A stretch of DNA of 64,000 bases from Hymenopus coronatus. Taxonomy: Eukaryota; Arthropoda; Insecta; Mantodea; Hymenopodidae. The DNA lies in assembly GCA_030762935.1 (NCBI GenBank), contig CM060881.1:102004501-102068500 (forward strand), in the 5' to 3' direction. A program made the translations under genes and the position numbers. This document shows positions 11,952 through 22,944 of this stretch, piece after piece (positions within the stretch are counted from its first letter, which is position 1; each line of letters starts with the position of its first letter). The notes under the pieces are model-generated. The model had not been told where the DNA came from, did not search any database, and was given only the letters and a program-made list of their open reading frames with translations.

Positions 11952-12658
11952 TAAAAATCTGATGTGTTCCATTCAAACGATTTTCTCTATATCTCTGCAA
12001 CAAATTTTAGTTAAAAAGCTTATGCTTCTATCATGCTTCAATAAAAAATCAGCAGAAATAGTCTTATTACTTGCTTCCTTGTAAGTCGAAGTGAAATAAG
12101 GGACTACCATAGTTTAAAGTGATAGTCAAAAGCTGGTTGCTATGTCAATTAAGTTCCTTTGTTTATATGGATCGGAGTTGACAAGTTCCTATATAAGAAA
12201 AATATAAGTTTGTCATAGCAGAAACCAAAAATAAGGAATGTCTCAAAAACGACGAACTCCACGAAAAAGATGTATATAACATAAATTGTGTGCTTTAACG
12301 TGCTCCACATTTTTTGTGCAGTAAGTTTTTGTCCATCTCTTACGGTTTAGCAGTTATTCAAAATTCCGTAAGATTCATCCAGAATAAACTACTCTTCAGA
12401 GGCTATTCTTAGAAATTTCAAGATATACATTTTATTCTTCAGGTAAATATGTTTAATATATGACATTTTAATCAAAATCGTTAGTCATTTTTGAGAAAAT
12501 CAAAATTTTCGAAAAAAGTTCCATGTAAATGGTTGTTGGGGGTGGGGGGATTTTTCTCAAAATATTCGTGTCGCATCCCTGGAAGATACTAAACTAAAAT
12601 AGCAAGTTTGGTATTTTACCAACTTTTCGTTTTTGAGTTATCGTGTTCACGGACACAC

Positions 12659-12711
<53 letters not shown>

Positions 12712-12854
12712 CCTTTTTGTGAAAATGCTTTTTTTGGATATTGGGAACCCTAAAACATATTTTTCCGGTGAAATTTCGGTATCGAATTTTTGGGTGGAGT
12801 GCAATACCTTCTCTATACACTATGTACATAGTGCGTATAGAGAAAGTAAAAATC
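11952..12854 (+). repeat. HLE element, full length
   Basis: The 5' box is TTTTCTCTATA and the 3' arm TATAGAGAAAGT, nearly perfect inverses. The core is a 48-base CA run at 12661-12708. The terminal palindrome at 12810-12850 is TCTCTATAC, ACTATGTACATAGT, GTATAGAGA. The copy joins directly to a 5'-truncated copy in the same orientation. ORFs of 60-85 codons on both strands over the CA run are artefacts. Confidence 0.9.
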
Positions 12855-13613
12855 GGCAGAAATAATCTTATTACTTGCTTCTTTGTATGTCGAAGCGAAA
12901 TTAGGGAGTACCATAAGTTAAAGTGATAGTCAAAAACTGGTTGCTATGTAACTGAAGTTCCTTTGTTTGTATGGACACGAATTGACAAATTCCTGTATGA
13001 AAAAAGTATGTTTTTCAAAGGTGAAACGAAAAGCCATGAATGTCTTAAAAAGTGATCAATTCCACGAAAAAAATGTATATGACATAATCGTAATCTACAT
13101 TTTCTGTGTGGTAAGTTTTTTTCCATCTGTTACGGTTTAGCAGTTATGTAAAATTCCGTGAAAATTCATCCAGAATAAAGTAGTCTTCAGAGGCTATTCC
13201 CAGAAAATTCAAGATATACATTTTATTTGTCAGGTGAATATGTTTAATGTACGATATTTTAATCAAAATATTTAGAGCTATTTTTAAGAAAATCAAAATT
13301 TTCGAATTTTTTGCATGTTAAGGGTAGTTTTGAGTGGGGGAATTTTCTTGAAAATCTTCGTGTCGCATCCTTGGAAGATACCAAACTTAAACACCAAGTT
13401 TGGTCTTTAACGGCCTTCTCGTTTTTGAGCACACACACAGACAGACATACACACACACACACACACACGGACCTATTTGTAAAAATGTTTTTTTTTTGTA
13501 CTCAGGGGTTCCTAAAATATGTATTTCCGGTGATATCTCAGTGTCGAATTTTTGGGCGGAATATAATACTTCCTCTATGCACTATGTACATAGTACGTAT
13601 AGAGAAAGAAAAA
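12855..13613 (+). repeat. HLE element, 5' truncated, head to tail with the previous copy
   Basis: Just after the AGTAAAA terminus of the preceding copy the sequence enters this family at an internal point, GGCAGAAATAATCTTATTACTTG, about 110 bases into a complete copy. It then runs to a complete 3' hairpin (CTATGCACTATGTACATAGTACGTATAGAG). The 122-codon ORF at 13311-13679 lies in repeat sequence and is not considered a gene. Confidence 0.88.
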
Positions 13614-13773
13614 TCAGTTAAATACCAAACTTTGTATCTAAAAATGCGACATGAACGTTTCCGAAAATTTACAAAGTAAAATGTATGTTTTCTGAGAATA
13701 GACTGTTAAGCACTCTTGTTTGTGGGTGGCTGGTAAACCAAACGATATATATAAGAATATATAAGAATATTAA

Positions 13774-13777
13774 GAAG

Positions 13778-13811
<34 letters not shown>
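13774..13811. repeat. TA microsatellite
   Basis: Alternating TA of about 32 bases, preceded by imperfect ATATATAAGAATATATAAGAAT units. It explains the apparent YIYIYI ORFs on both strands. Confidence 0.9.
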
Positions 13812-13813
<2 letters not shown>

Positions 13814-13824
13814 TCTTACTGTAT

Positions 13825-13960
13825 AAATAGAGAACTCGTTAAAACGCACAATTTTTGTCAAATATACTTTTATGGAGTTAACCATTTCCGATATATTCCC
13901 TGTTATTGCGTTTAACATTGTGTTTAACATTTCCGATACTTATGACTTTTCTCAAATGGG
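13825..13960 (-). repeat. HLE fragment, minus strand
   Basis: CTCGTTAAAACGCACAATTTTTG followed by GGAGTTAACCATTTCCGATATATTCCCTG matches, in reverse, the middle of an HLE element. There are no termini. Confidence 0.5.
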
Positions 13961-14342
13961 AAGCCGTTTTCCTTCTTAATTTTCTCTTCGTACATAGTAT
14001 GTAGGTAAATAATTTATTGTAATATGTATTTATAAAAATAGTGTAAGATACGCAGTGTGGGATAGCAACTACCCTACTACAGTGCATCACTAGGGTGTAG
14101 AGGCTCGGAGCATGCTGGTGCTCGCGCATGCGACAGGGAAGCAGGTGACCTTAGGGTTTAAACTCAGGAGGATGTACATTGGGGAGAGACATGACGCTAA
14201 AAATAAATACACTGAGCGTGCGAGGAGGCACAATGCTTTCACTAGTAATTAGAGGAAGTTGAAGAGTAAATAGGGACCAAAAAAGTTCTACTCACCTCAC
14301 CTGTACATTTTGATGGTGTTGAAGTCAATACTTTGAAACAAA
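13961..14342. other. Unassigned stretch
   Basis: It is moderately GC-rich around 14090-14170 (GGAGCATGCTGGTGCTCGC). No protein or repeat was recognised. Confidence 0.4.
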
Positions 14343-15209
14343 TAGGTACTTTTTACTTTCTCTACACGTACTGTGTACATAGTGTATAGAAAAGGTATTG
14401 TATTGTACCGAAATTTCACCGGAAATACATGTTTGGGTCTTCCTAAATAAAAAAAAAAAAAAATTTTTTTTGTGAAAAGGTCCGTGCGTGTGTGTGTGTC
14501 TGTGTGTCTGTGGACAGCATAACTCAAAAACGAAAAGTTCGTTAAATGCCAAACTTGGTATTTAAGTTTGGTATCATTCAGGGATGCGACACGAAGATTT
14601 TAAAGAAAATCCTCTCACCCCAACTACCCTTTACATGGAACTATTTTCGAAATCTTGATTTTCTCAAAATTGGCTCTTAACGATTTTGATTAAAATATTA
14701 TACATTAAAGATATTTACCTTACAAATAATATGTATATCTTGAATATTCTGGGAATAGCCTCTGAAGACTACTTTATTCTGGAGGAATTTTGCATAACTG
14801 CTAAACCGTAAGAAATGGACAAAAACTTACCTAACAAAAAATGTACAGCACATTAAAACACACAATTTATGTTATATAACTTTTTTTCGAAGAGTTGATC
14901 GTTTTTGAGATACTCCTTGTTTTTGGTTTCAGCTTTGAAAAACGTGTACTTTTCTCATACAGGAATTTGTCAACTGGTGTCCATACAAACAAAGGAACTT
15001 CAGTCACATATTAACTAGCTTTTGACTTCACTTTAACCTATGATACTCCCATATTTCGCTTCTACTTACAAGGAAGCAAGTAATGAGACTATTTCTGCTA
15101 ATTTTTGTCTCGAATAGCTTGAAGTAAATAGAAGAATAAGTTTATTAACAATAATTTGTTACACAGAAGTAGAGAAAGTCATGTGAATGGAAAACATCAG
15201 ATTTTATTC
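14343..15209 (-). repeat. HLE element, full length, minus strand
   Basis: Minus-strand copy: its 5' box reads ACTTTCTCTAC (near 15170-15182) and the outer hairpin arm GTAGAGAAAGT (near 14349-14361), a perfect 11-bp inverse pair. The core is a short GTGTGTGTCTGTGTG run. A poly(A/T) expansion lies at about 14449-14472. Confidence 0.9.
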
Positions 15210-15213
15210 CTTT

Positions 15214-15269
15214 CTGTTAACTCGGTCCAGAGTACGTTCGGTGAGGGCTCTCTGCGACCAAGCTAACAG
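15214..15269. repeat. Small inverted repeat
   Basis: CTGTTAACTCGGTC (15214-15227) is the imperfect inverse of GACCAAGCTAACAG (15256-15269), 12 of 14 positions, immediately outside the 5' end of the flanking HLE copy. It could be chance or an insertion scar. Confidence 0.35.
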
Positions 15270-15499
15270 AGACTTTATAATTAAACCATGCTTATAGCAG
15301 CGTTGCTTAATAAGGACACCACCATATCAGCATTTATAACATCTTGCCACTGACATCGTTTGCTGAAAGTGGTGCAACTTTACCTCTTGCAAATGAAGTA
15401 TAATTTATTCAAAAATACCATCGGGGTCCCTACAATAGATCGTTATAGAATTGGTAGAGAAAAACATTTGTAATTTTTAATCCTGTCCTGAAAAGAAAA

Positions 15500-15724
15500 C
15501 GGAACTTTAATTGCTTCACATAGCGATAGCTAAAAAAATTGACTATTGCTTTAGCTTACTTTTGTCCCTTATCTCCCTTGTAATTACAAACAACTACCTA
15601 TGTGATTCTACCATTTCTCCAGATGTTTGTCTCGATTAGCATAAAGCAAGTAGAGGAATAAGCTGATGTAAGAACATTTGTTGCAGTACATTTAAAGAAT
15701 GTCATGTGAATGGAACACACAAAT
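15500..15724 (-). repeat. HLE fragment (5' third), minus strand
   Basis: It contains CACATAGCGATAGC, CTCGATTAGCATAAAG and the 5' tip GTCATGTGAATGGAACACAC. The 3' two thirds are absent. Confidence 0.65.
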
Positions 15725-15804
15725 GCTTTTAGTTATGATGTTGACATTCAGACATTGGACATTCACATACACACATAAACGTACACGCGGATCTCTTTCT
15801 GAAA

Positions 15805-16512
15805 ACTGCCTTTTCCATTTAAAATTACTTTTTCTAGCTGTTCCATATACAATCTTTTGTTACAAAAGATTATTCTTTTTACTTTCATCTTAATCTAGAT
15901 AAACATTAGCAGAATTACTTTTTTGTTGTAAGAGAAGGGAAATAAAGAAATACACTACGCTACAAAAGTCAATTTTTTTTAACAGCTGGTCGCAATGGGA
16001 AACAACTAAGTTCTAGTTCACTTTCCATGACCTGCAGAAATACAAGAGAGATAAAACGGAAGGTGACTTCCCATTTGAGAAAATGCACATTTGAACCAAA
16101 GGAATATCTCGGAAATGGTCAGCTCTACACAGGATGAATATGTTTTCAGAAGTTATTTCCAGAATATTCAAATAGGTATACATTTTATTTGTAATGAAAA
16201 TATCTTTAATATATGACATTTTAATCAAAATCGTTAGATCCATTTTTGAGAAAAACAAAATTTAAAACAAAGAAATCTATGTAAAGAGTAGTTTGAGGAG
16301 AGTGGGGATTTTCTTGAAAATCTTCGTGTCGTATCCCTGGAAGATACAAATATTAATTCCAAGTTTGGTATATAACATTCGTTTTTGAGCTATGCAACCC
16401 AAAGATACACAAGGATCTTGTCCTGAAAGTACTATATATATTTATTACCGGTGAAATGTTGGTATCGTATTTTTGGGTGGAATACATATATTCTCCAGGT
16501 ACTATGTACTTT
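15805..16512 (+). repeat. HLE element, degenerate
   Basis: It starts at TTTTCCATTTAAAATTACTTTTTCTAGCTG and passes through TTCAGAAGTTATTTCCAG, GTCGTATCCCTGGAAGATAC and GTATCGTATTTTTGGGTGG to a damaged hairpin CAGGTACTATGTAC. It lies about 80 bases beyond an oppositely oriented fragment. Confidence 0.7.
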
Positions 16513-16865
16513 TTAGGTGGGAGTTTGTAGCAGCCTCACGCACATATATCCCATGTAATCTGGACACCAAAATTTCGGGTGTATTATACGTATATATCAG
16601 TACAAGCGTTTTGGAATTCTACTTGGACAGTTGGAATACAATCAGTTTTGCTATGCTTAATGATTTCGTTTTCCGTGAAGGCAAACGGATTGCTTTAAAC
16701 CGCCAGCATGCAAATATCTGGGTGTAGTACCTCTTAAATTGCTAAACTCCTAATCTTTATTTCACTACCCCAAATGCGTTGTAGCCACAGGAGGATGTTT
16801 GAATCGGACGTGGAATATTTAACCAGTGTGTAAGTGTGAAATCTTATTTTTGCAGTAAATTGAAG
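16513..16865. other. Unassigned AT-rich stretch
   Basis: The 84-codon ORF spanning 16473-16727 begins inside the HLE end and shows no recognisable motif. It is not called as a gene. Confidence 0.4.
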
Positions 16866-17040
16866 AGGTATAACATTTGCCTAAAAAATGTATGCCAAGA
16901 TTTCACCGGTAATAACTTTTGAAGTCTCCTAAACTTCCCAAAACTTTTTATTTTCTCTGCTGCATACATATAGAAAGTAGAGGAATTATAGCATTCCACC
17001 CAAAAATTTGATACCGACGATTCACCAGAAATAAAAAAGG
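16866..17040 (-). repeat. Two tandem HLE 3' ends, minus strand
   Basis: Two successive terminal pieces in the same orientation, at about 16866-16945 and 16955-17040, each carry the TTTCACCGG/ATTCACCAG-AATA block and the terminal region. Only the second has TTTTCTCTGCTGCATACATATAG and GCATTCCACCCAAAAA. Confidence 0.6.
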
Positions 17041-17469
17041 ATGATTGACTATATTCGCATGGCTTTCTCTACTCGTTCAACTACTATTACGAGTAAAAGT
17101 ATTGTTTTTACCACACTGGCCTGTGTAGGACAGGAATTGGGAAGGTAGAGCCATACTGAAAAAAAAGTCAATGCCTTCTCCTTTCGTATCTTCTCCGCTT
17201 CACAGCCTTCCATCTTTTTGTCGGCATCTCCACGTCTCTCTTTTCTTTAAGTGCATATTAGAAAGCTATTTTTAATAGCCTGGTAGTGTGAGTATCTGGA
17301 ATTTGGCTCTGGGAATCAAGAATATTTTATATTAGAGATTTCGAAGAATTTAGAATAACCTTGCTTTCCCATTACGCCAACACTTTAAAAAAATTCATTT
17401 TCTTCACGGTTATAGAGTTATTAATAATATGACGAACTTTAATATTTTTTTAAGATATAGGTGACACCT
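17041..17469. other. Unassigned AT-rich stretch
   Basis: CGCATGGCTTTCTCTACTCG near 17060 recalls an HLE 5' box, but there is no continuation. Nothing else was recognised. Confidence 0.35.
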
Positions 17470-18380
17470 TAAAAAATCTGATGCGTTTCATTCACATGAC
17501 TTTCTCTAGCTACTCACTACAAAAGATTCTTCTTCTTTGTACACAATGCTAATCAAGATAAATGTTAACAGAATGTTATTACTTAGTTCCTTATAAGTAG
17601 AAGGGAATAAGGGAATGCACTATGCTAAAGTGATTGTCAAATGTTTTAAAATCTATCGTTATACGATTGCCATTGCAAATCACTTCTTTGCTTGCCCAGG
17701 AGTTGAACAAAAAAAAAAAAGCTGACACTTCCTGTGTGAGAAAAGTTTAAGTACTTCACAATTGAAACCAATAACAAGGAATATCTTGAAAACAATTGCA
17801 TTCACAACAAAAACGTAAAGGACAAAACTTGTTATTAGGTACATTTTTTGTGTTGTATGTTTTTTTCTATCTCTTACGGTTTAGCAGTTAAGCAAAATTC
17901 AGCAAAATTCATCCAGAATAAAGAGGTCTTCAGAGGCTAATCCCAAAAAATTCGAGATACACATTTTATTTCGGACATAAATAGCTTTAATATACGGGAT
18001 TTTAATCAAAATTATTAGAGCCATTTTTAAGAAAATCAAAATTTTCGAAATTGTTTCCATGTAAAGGGTAGTTTGTGGTGGGGGATTTTTTTTTTTGAAA
18101 ATCTTCGTATCGCATCCTTGGAAGATACTAAACCTAAATACCAAGTTTGGTATTTAACGGTCTTTTTGTTTTGGGGCTATGCTGTCCACAGACACACAGA
18201 CAGACAGACACACAAACACGCGGATCTTTTTTTTATAAATGCTTTTTTCGGACTCAGGGGAACTCAAAACATATATTTCCGGTGAAATCTCGGTATCGAA
18301 TTTTTGAGTGCATTACAATACCTTCTCTATCCCTATGTACATTGTACGCTCGTATATATGGGGCTAGAGAAAGTAAAAAG
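17470..18380 (+). repeat. HLE element, full length, GC-box subfamily
   Basis: The 5' box is ACTTTCTCTAGC and the 3' arm GCTAGAGAAAGT, a perfect 12-bp inverse pair in which AGC/GCT replaces the ATA/TAT of other copies. The core is ACACACAGACAGACAGACACACAAACACG. The centre of the terminal hairpin is diverged (CCCTATGTACATTGTACG). Confidence 0.9.
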
Positions 18381-18560
18381 TTGATTCAGTACAATATTTT
18401 AATATGCATGCCGGCGTTAATAAGAACGCCAAATATTGACACCGGTTAAGATAAACAACTGATGTTGTTGGAAGGAGAAATACGTGCCAAATGCTGCGAA
18501 TATATTTCAACTTGAGTAGGTGCAAAATCTATAATATATGGGTTAATTTGTAATGTATTT

Positions 18561-19427
18561 CAAAAAATCTGATGTGTTAAACTCACATGACTTTCTCTAT
18601 ATCTCTGTAAATTATTATTGTTAATAAGCTTATCTTTTATTTATTTCATGCTAATCGAGAAAAAATAGCAGAAATAATGTTATTTCTTGCTTTATAGTAA
18701 GTAGAACCGAAATAAGGGAGACCAAAGGTTAAAGTGAAAACCAAAAACTGGTTGCTATGTGACTGATGTTCCTTTGTTTGTATTGACAGGAGTTTACAAA
18801 TTCCTGTATGAGAAAAGTGTAAGTTTTTCAAAGCTGAAACCAATAAAAAGGAATATCTCAAAAACGATCAACTCCACGAAAAAATGTATGTAACATAAAT
18901 CGTGTGTTTTAACGTGCTCTACATTTTTTATGGGTTAAGTTTTTGTCCATCTCTTACGGTTTAGTAGTTATGAAAAATTCATCCAGAATAAAGTATCCTT
19001 CAGCGGCTATTCCCAGAAATTTCAGAATATGCATTTTATTTGTCAGGTAAATAACTTTAATACACGATATTTTTATCAAAATCGTTAGAGCCATTTTTTA
19101 CAAAATCAAAATTTTCGAAAAAAGTTCCATGTAAAGGGTAGTTTGGGGTGGGGGATTTTTCTCAAAATCTTCGTGTCGCATCCCTGGAAGATACTAACCC
19201 TCAATACCAAGTTTGGTATTTTACCGACTTTTCGTTTTTGAGTTATCGTGTTCACAGGCACACGGATACACACACACACGGACCTTTTTTTTTTTGGAAA
19301 TACTTTTTTTGGAATCAGGGGACCCTAAAACATATATTTCCGGTGAAATCTCGGTATCGAATTTTTTGGTGGAGTGCAATACATTCTCTGTTCACTATGT
19401 ACATAGTGAGTATAGAGAAAGTAAAAA
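18561..19427 (+). repeat. HLE element, reference full-length copy
   Basis: This copy shows the family plan most clearly. The tip is AAAAAATCTGATGTG. A subterminal box ACTTTCTCTATA lies at about 18590-18601. Shared internal blocks follow: CTTCAGCGGCTATTCCCAG, AATCAAAATCGTTAGAGCC, CATGTAAAGGGTAGTTTGGG, TCTTCGTGTCGCATCCCTGG and CAAGTTTGGTATTTTACC. A CA-rich core ACACGGATACACACACACACGG sits near 19260. CCGGTGAAATCTCGGTATCG follows, and the copy ends in a palindrome centred on ATGTACAT with outer arm TATAGAGAAAGT and AAAA. There is no coding capacity and no flanking duplication. The plan resembles Helentron-derived non-autonomous elements (HINE/DINE type). That class is inferred; no Rep/helicase partner is in the window. 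Confidence 0.9.
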
Positions 19428-19730
19428 TATATAAATTTACAGTAAGAGCAGTTTCAAGAGTGTAAATATCACAGTTAAAATAAGGTAAAAGAATGAACTG
19501 TATTGAAAAATAGGTGTAACATAGTAATGACATTTTAAGTTTTACTACATAAAATACAAAACATATATAATAAGAAGTGTATACAGAAAAATAAATTGTT
19601 TACAGTTAAATGTTCCTAAGAAGCATAAAATAATAGCTCGTAAGTTTCTTAGCTTTAAAACTTAATTTGTATTCTACTTGGTTTTTTTCCATGTCAGCAA
19701 AGACTGCAACACTAACTGAAATGTCTTCAT
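19428..19730. other. AT-rich stretch, nothing recognised
   Basis: No repeat or coding signal recognised. Confidence 0.35.
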
Positions 19731-19734
19731 GTAC

Positions 19735-20145
19735 ATAACATTGCCATTCCATTAAATCTTATTAGGTAAGACTCTGGTATCTTCCACCCTTGTTCTGTAC
19801 CTATGCATTCTTGAGCTTCTACTTGTTATTATTTTCTTATTTCTTCATTCCTAATTCTCTTTTCCTGCCCATCTTTTCGTTTTCCTCAAACATTTTGCTC
19901 ACAATTTTGTATCCTACTTGTCTTTTCACAACCATAAAGTAACATGGAAATTGCAATAGTGTTATACAATTTCACGTTGTTTCGGGTCTTGCTTTATTCT
20001 TTGTATTGAGATCTCATTTATTTTATGTCTCCTTCTCATTCCTAATTTGACATTCTAAATAATACAAGGAGACATGTTCCAATACTTTGTCATCTACAAC
20101 TGTTTTTGATATTTTTTGTGCTTCCTTTAAGATTGTCGGTATTTT
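19735..20145 (-). pseudogene. Non-LTR retrotransposon C-terminal relic
   Basis: On the minus strand, frames broken by several stops read DDKVLEHVSLYYLECQI (near 20060-20110), then KLYNTIAISMLLYGCEK (about 19925-19975), then KRIRNEEIRK (near 19840-19870). This order, a VLE..KYLG-like block, LYNTLALPVLLYGSE-like block and RIRNEEIR-like block, is typical of the region downstream of the reverse transcriptase core in many insect LINEs. The catalytic reverse transcriptase motifs themselves are not present. The clade cannot be assigned. Confidence 0.6.
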
Positions 20146-20189
20146 TTTTTTTCCATTTATGTATTATAATAATATTTTCAGTTAAACAT

Positions 20190-20262
20190 CCGGAATTTGA
20201 ACCACGGATATTCTGGTCTCCGTCAAGTATCTAACCACTGAGTTACCATGGTAAAATGCCAA
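20190..20262 (-). repeat. tRNA-derived SINE fragment (type F)
   Basis: On the minus strand it reads CCATGGTAACTCAGTGGTTAGA (A-box side) and GTGGTTCAAATTCCGG (B-box side), so it is a tRNA-like SINE head. Related pieces lie at 25905-26112. Confidence 0.65.
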
Positions 20263-20997
20263 CAGGGTATTAAATTACTCAACTGATCCAGTTTTTACTT
20301 GTAAACCAAACGGACATCTCAAAGTATTTTGAAATAATGTACCCCAATGGCGACGTACGGTGTCGTAAATTCTTAAAATAATACGTTTTATATTTTAATC
20401 AACCATTAGACCAATTGCTACAACAAGGACTAATACTGAGTTATATCATCATAGTAGCTTGAATTGGCTTGGATTAGTTCACGGATAATCAGGTACTGGA
20501 CGTAGACCTGTGGGCCGTTTGTAGCTTACGTAAAGTACCCCAGAAAGGCAGGGATGAAGGAAGACATCCGACGGGCGACTAGATCCGGATGACGGCAGGT
20601 GCAAGCATGGAGGGGTCCCTAACCATTCAACGGCATCGACGCAATTGGGGCCAATCCCAGAAGCCCTAGTCCGAAAGCACTCGATGTGGGGCCTGCAGTG
20701 AACAAGCCACAGCCCAGCCGAACACCGTTGCCTGACACTCTAATTGTGAAATAGATAAATTGAATTATTTGTTTATTAACGCCGCTGTTAATTACAAAGA
20801 TGATATCAGTGCAACTAGTGTTCCTGAATTTCATCCAGCTGGAGTTCTTTTATGTTACAATAGCGCTGTCGCTTTTAAGCACACTTAAAATCATCGAATT
20901 GTGTCGAGTTTGAACAACAATATTTAGACCAGAAGGTCAGCAGTGAAATAGATATAGAAGTAATAGGAATATATGTTGAGGACATTTCCAGCATTCA
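20263..20997. other. Unassigned stretch with a GC-rich patch
   Basis: About 20480-20740 is clearly more GC-rich than its surroundings (CCGACGGGCGACTAGATCCGG, GGGGTCCCTAACC, GTGGGGCCTGCAGTG). It has no second copy in the window and no recognised protein. It may be part of an unidentified mobile element or a unique segment. Confidence 0.4.
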
Positions 20998-21115
20998 CTG
21001 GCGACCCAGGGAAATCCCTGAAAAAAACAATGGGTCAGAAGGCGAGTCACGGAATTGAACTCACGACCTTCCGAATGCGAGCTACATACTTTACTATAGC
21101 GCTATTGGTACTGTG
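20998..21115 (-). repeat. tRNA-derived SINE fragment (type D-like)
   Basis: On the minus strand GCTCGCATTCGGAAGGTCGTGAGTTCAATTCC matches the tRNA-like head of the SINE at 53948-54213 (AAAAGGTCGTGAGTTCGAATCC). Only the head is present and the body differs. Confidence 0.6.
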
Positions 21116-21520
21116 AATAAGAATCACAGATATAATGATGATTATGACGGTGATCCCACACTACCGTGTGTTGAACATCTTTCTGTTCGTCTCACTTGCA
21201 GATAAACGTTGATGAGATGGTCTTAACCACTCTGTATCGACCGGGTGTGGCACTGAAAGTTTGCTCATGAATAAGTTAAAAGTACAAAACACCTGTTAGA
21301 CGAGCGTACGCATCTTGTTAAGTGCATTTAAGGTAGGGCTGTTACACAAGTCCCAACCCTAAGAGCGTGGCCGCGGGAGACGCAAGAGGAGGAAGATCCG
21401 AAACAAAACACAATCTGGCCAGCTACACACGGAGCTAAAAACATGAAACTCTGCTGCACTTAAAATAGTTATAGCTTTTAGGGAAACAGTGGAACCATGT
21501 TTCGGTTTTCCCACATTTAC
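21116..21520. other. Unassigned stretch
   Basis: Nothing recognised. Confidence 0.35.
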
Positions 21521-21523
21521 TTT

Positions 21524-21549
21524 CTCTATAAAGTACTACGTAGGTAAAC
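21524..21549 (-). repeat. HLE element split by a transposon, left part
   Basis: TTTACTTTCTCTATAAAGTACTACGT is an HLE 3' hairpin arm on the minus strand. The rest of the same copy resumes after the transposon, at 23371. Confidence 0.6.
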
Positions 21550-21792
21550 ACAGGGTCATCGAAAAAGACTGCATCAATTCAATAACTCATATGTCGCGTT
21601 TTAATTAAGATAAATTAATAATTAGACCAGCAAACTAATCGGGAACTCAGAGTTTTTTTTAGATGTGTAGCATTAGACAATGGTATGAACAGTTTCAGCA
21701 AATTGGCAGTGATGACGTGAAGAAGTCCACATGACCCTAGAACTAGGGACGAAACGGTGGAGCGCATACGGCGGAGTTGTGTTTAAATTCCA

Positions 21793-22454
21793 AAAAAATC
21801 TGACGTGTTCCATTCACATGACTTTCTCTATATCTCTGTAACAAGTTATTGTTAATAAGCTTATTCTTCTATTAACTTCATGTTAATTCAGAAAAAAAAT
21901 TAGCAGAAATAGTCTTATTAATTGCTTCCTTGTAAGTAGAAGCGAAATAAGGGAGTACCATAGGTTAAAGTGATGGTTACTATGTGACTGAAGTTCCTTT
22001 GTTTGTATGATCAGGAGTTGAGAAATGTATGTTTTTCAAAGCTGAAACCAATAACAAGGAATATCTAAAAACCGAAAAAAGTGTATATATCATAAGTTGT
22101 GTGTTTTAATTTCCTCCACATTTCTTGTGTGGTAAGTTTCTGTATCTCATACGGTTTAGTTATCAAAATTCCGTAAAATTCATCCAGAATAAATTAGTCT
22201 TCAGAGGCTATTCCCAGAAAATTAAAAATATACATTTAATTTGTGAGGTAACATCTTTAATGTACTACTATATTTTAATCAAAATCGTTACAGCCATTTT
22301 TGAGAAAATCAAAATGTTCGAAAAAAGTTCCATGTAAAGGGTAGTAGGGGGTGGGGGAATTTTCTTGCAAATCTTCGTGTCCCATCCTTGGAAGATACCA
22401 AAGTTACATACCAAGTTTGGTATTTAACGATCTCTTCGTTTTTGAGCTATGTTG

Positions 22455-22505
<51 letters not shown>

Positions 22506-22661
22506 AAGCACACGGACCGTTTCCTAAAAATGTTATTCTTTGGATTTAGAGGGGCCCAAAATATGTTTCTGTTGAAATCTTGGTGTCGAATTTTTGGGTG
22601 GAATACAATAACTGTTCTGTCCCTATGTATATTGTACTTATGGGGTACGAGAATGTAAAAA
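21793..22661 (+). repeat. HLE element inserted in a transposase frame
   Basis: It runs from AAAAAAATCTGACGTGTTCC to GGGGTACGAGAATGTAAAA. The core is a 47-base CA run at 22457-22503. The 3' hairpin is partly decayed (CCTATGTATATTGTAC). Both flanks are transposase coding relics, so the empty site can be inferred as a short A-run. There is no duplicated target. Confidence 0.9.
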
Positions 22662-22944
22662 CCAATTACGAAACAAAGTTTAGAACTTGGAATGCCTAAC
22701 TCAACAATTGAAAATCTGTTAAATAAGCGTTTACGAGTTTACAGAATTCAGCTTAGCTATTACATTAAATCTACAAATAGCGCTAGGCGTGTTTGTTCGC
22801 AAATGATATACGTAACAAAAACACCCCTAGACTTTTTAGGATAAGTATAAAACCATTGTGAACAGTGAACCGATCAGAGATCTGCTAAATTTAAGGCAAA
22901 GTATCACCAATGCTGTTGCAACAATCGCTCCTAAACAATCCAGG

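Noticed and set aside
12608..13679. ORFs of 60-122 codons with HTHTHT or VCVCVC runs
   Set aside because: They are readings of HLE sequence across its CA core. Similar frames recur at every copy without conservation of codons.
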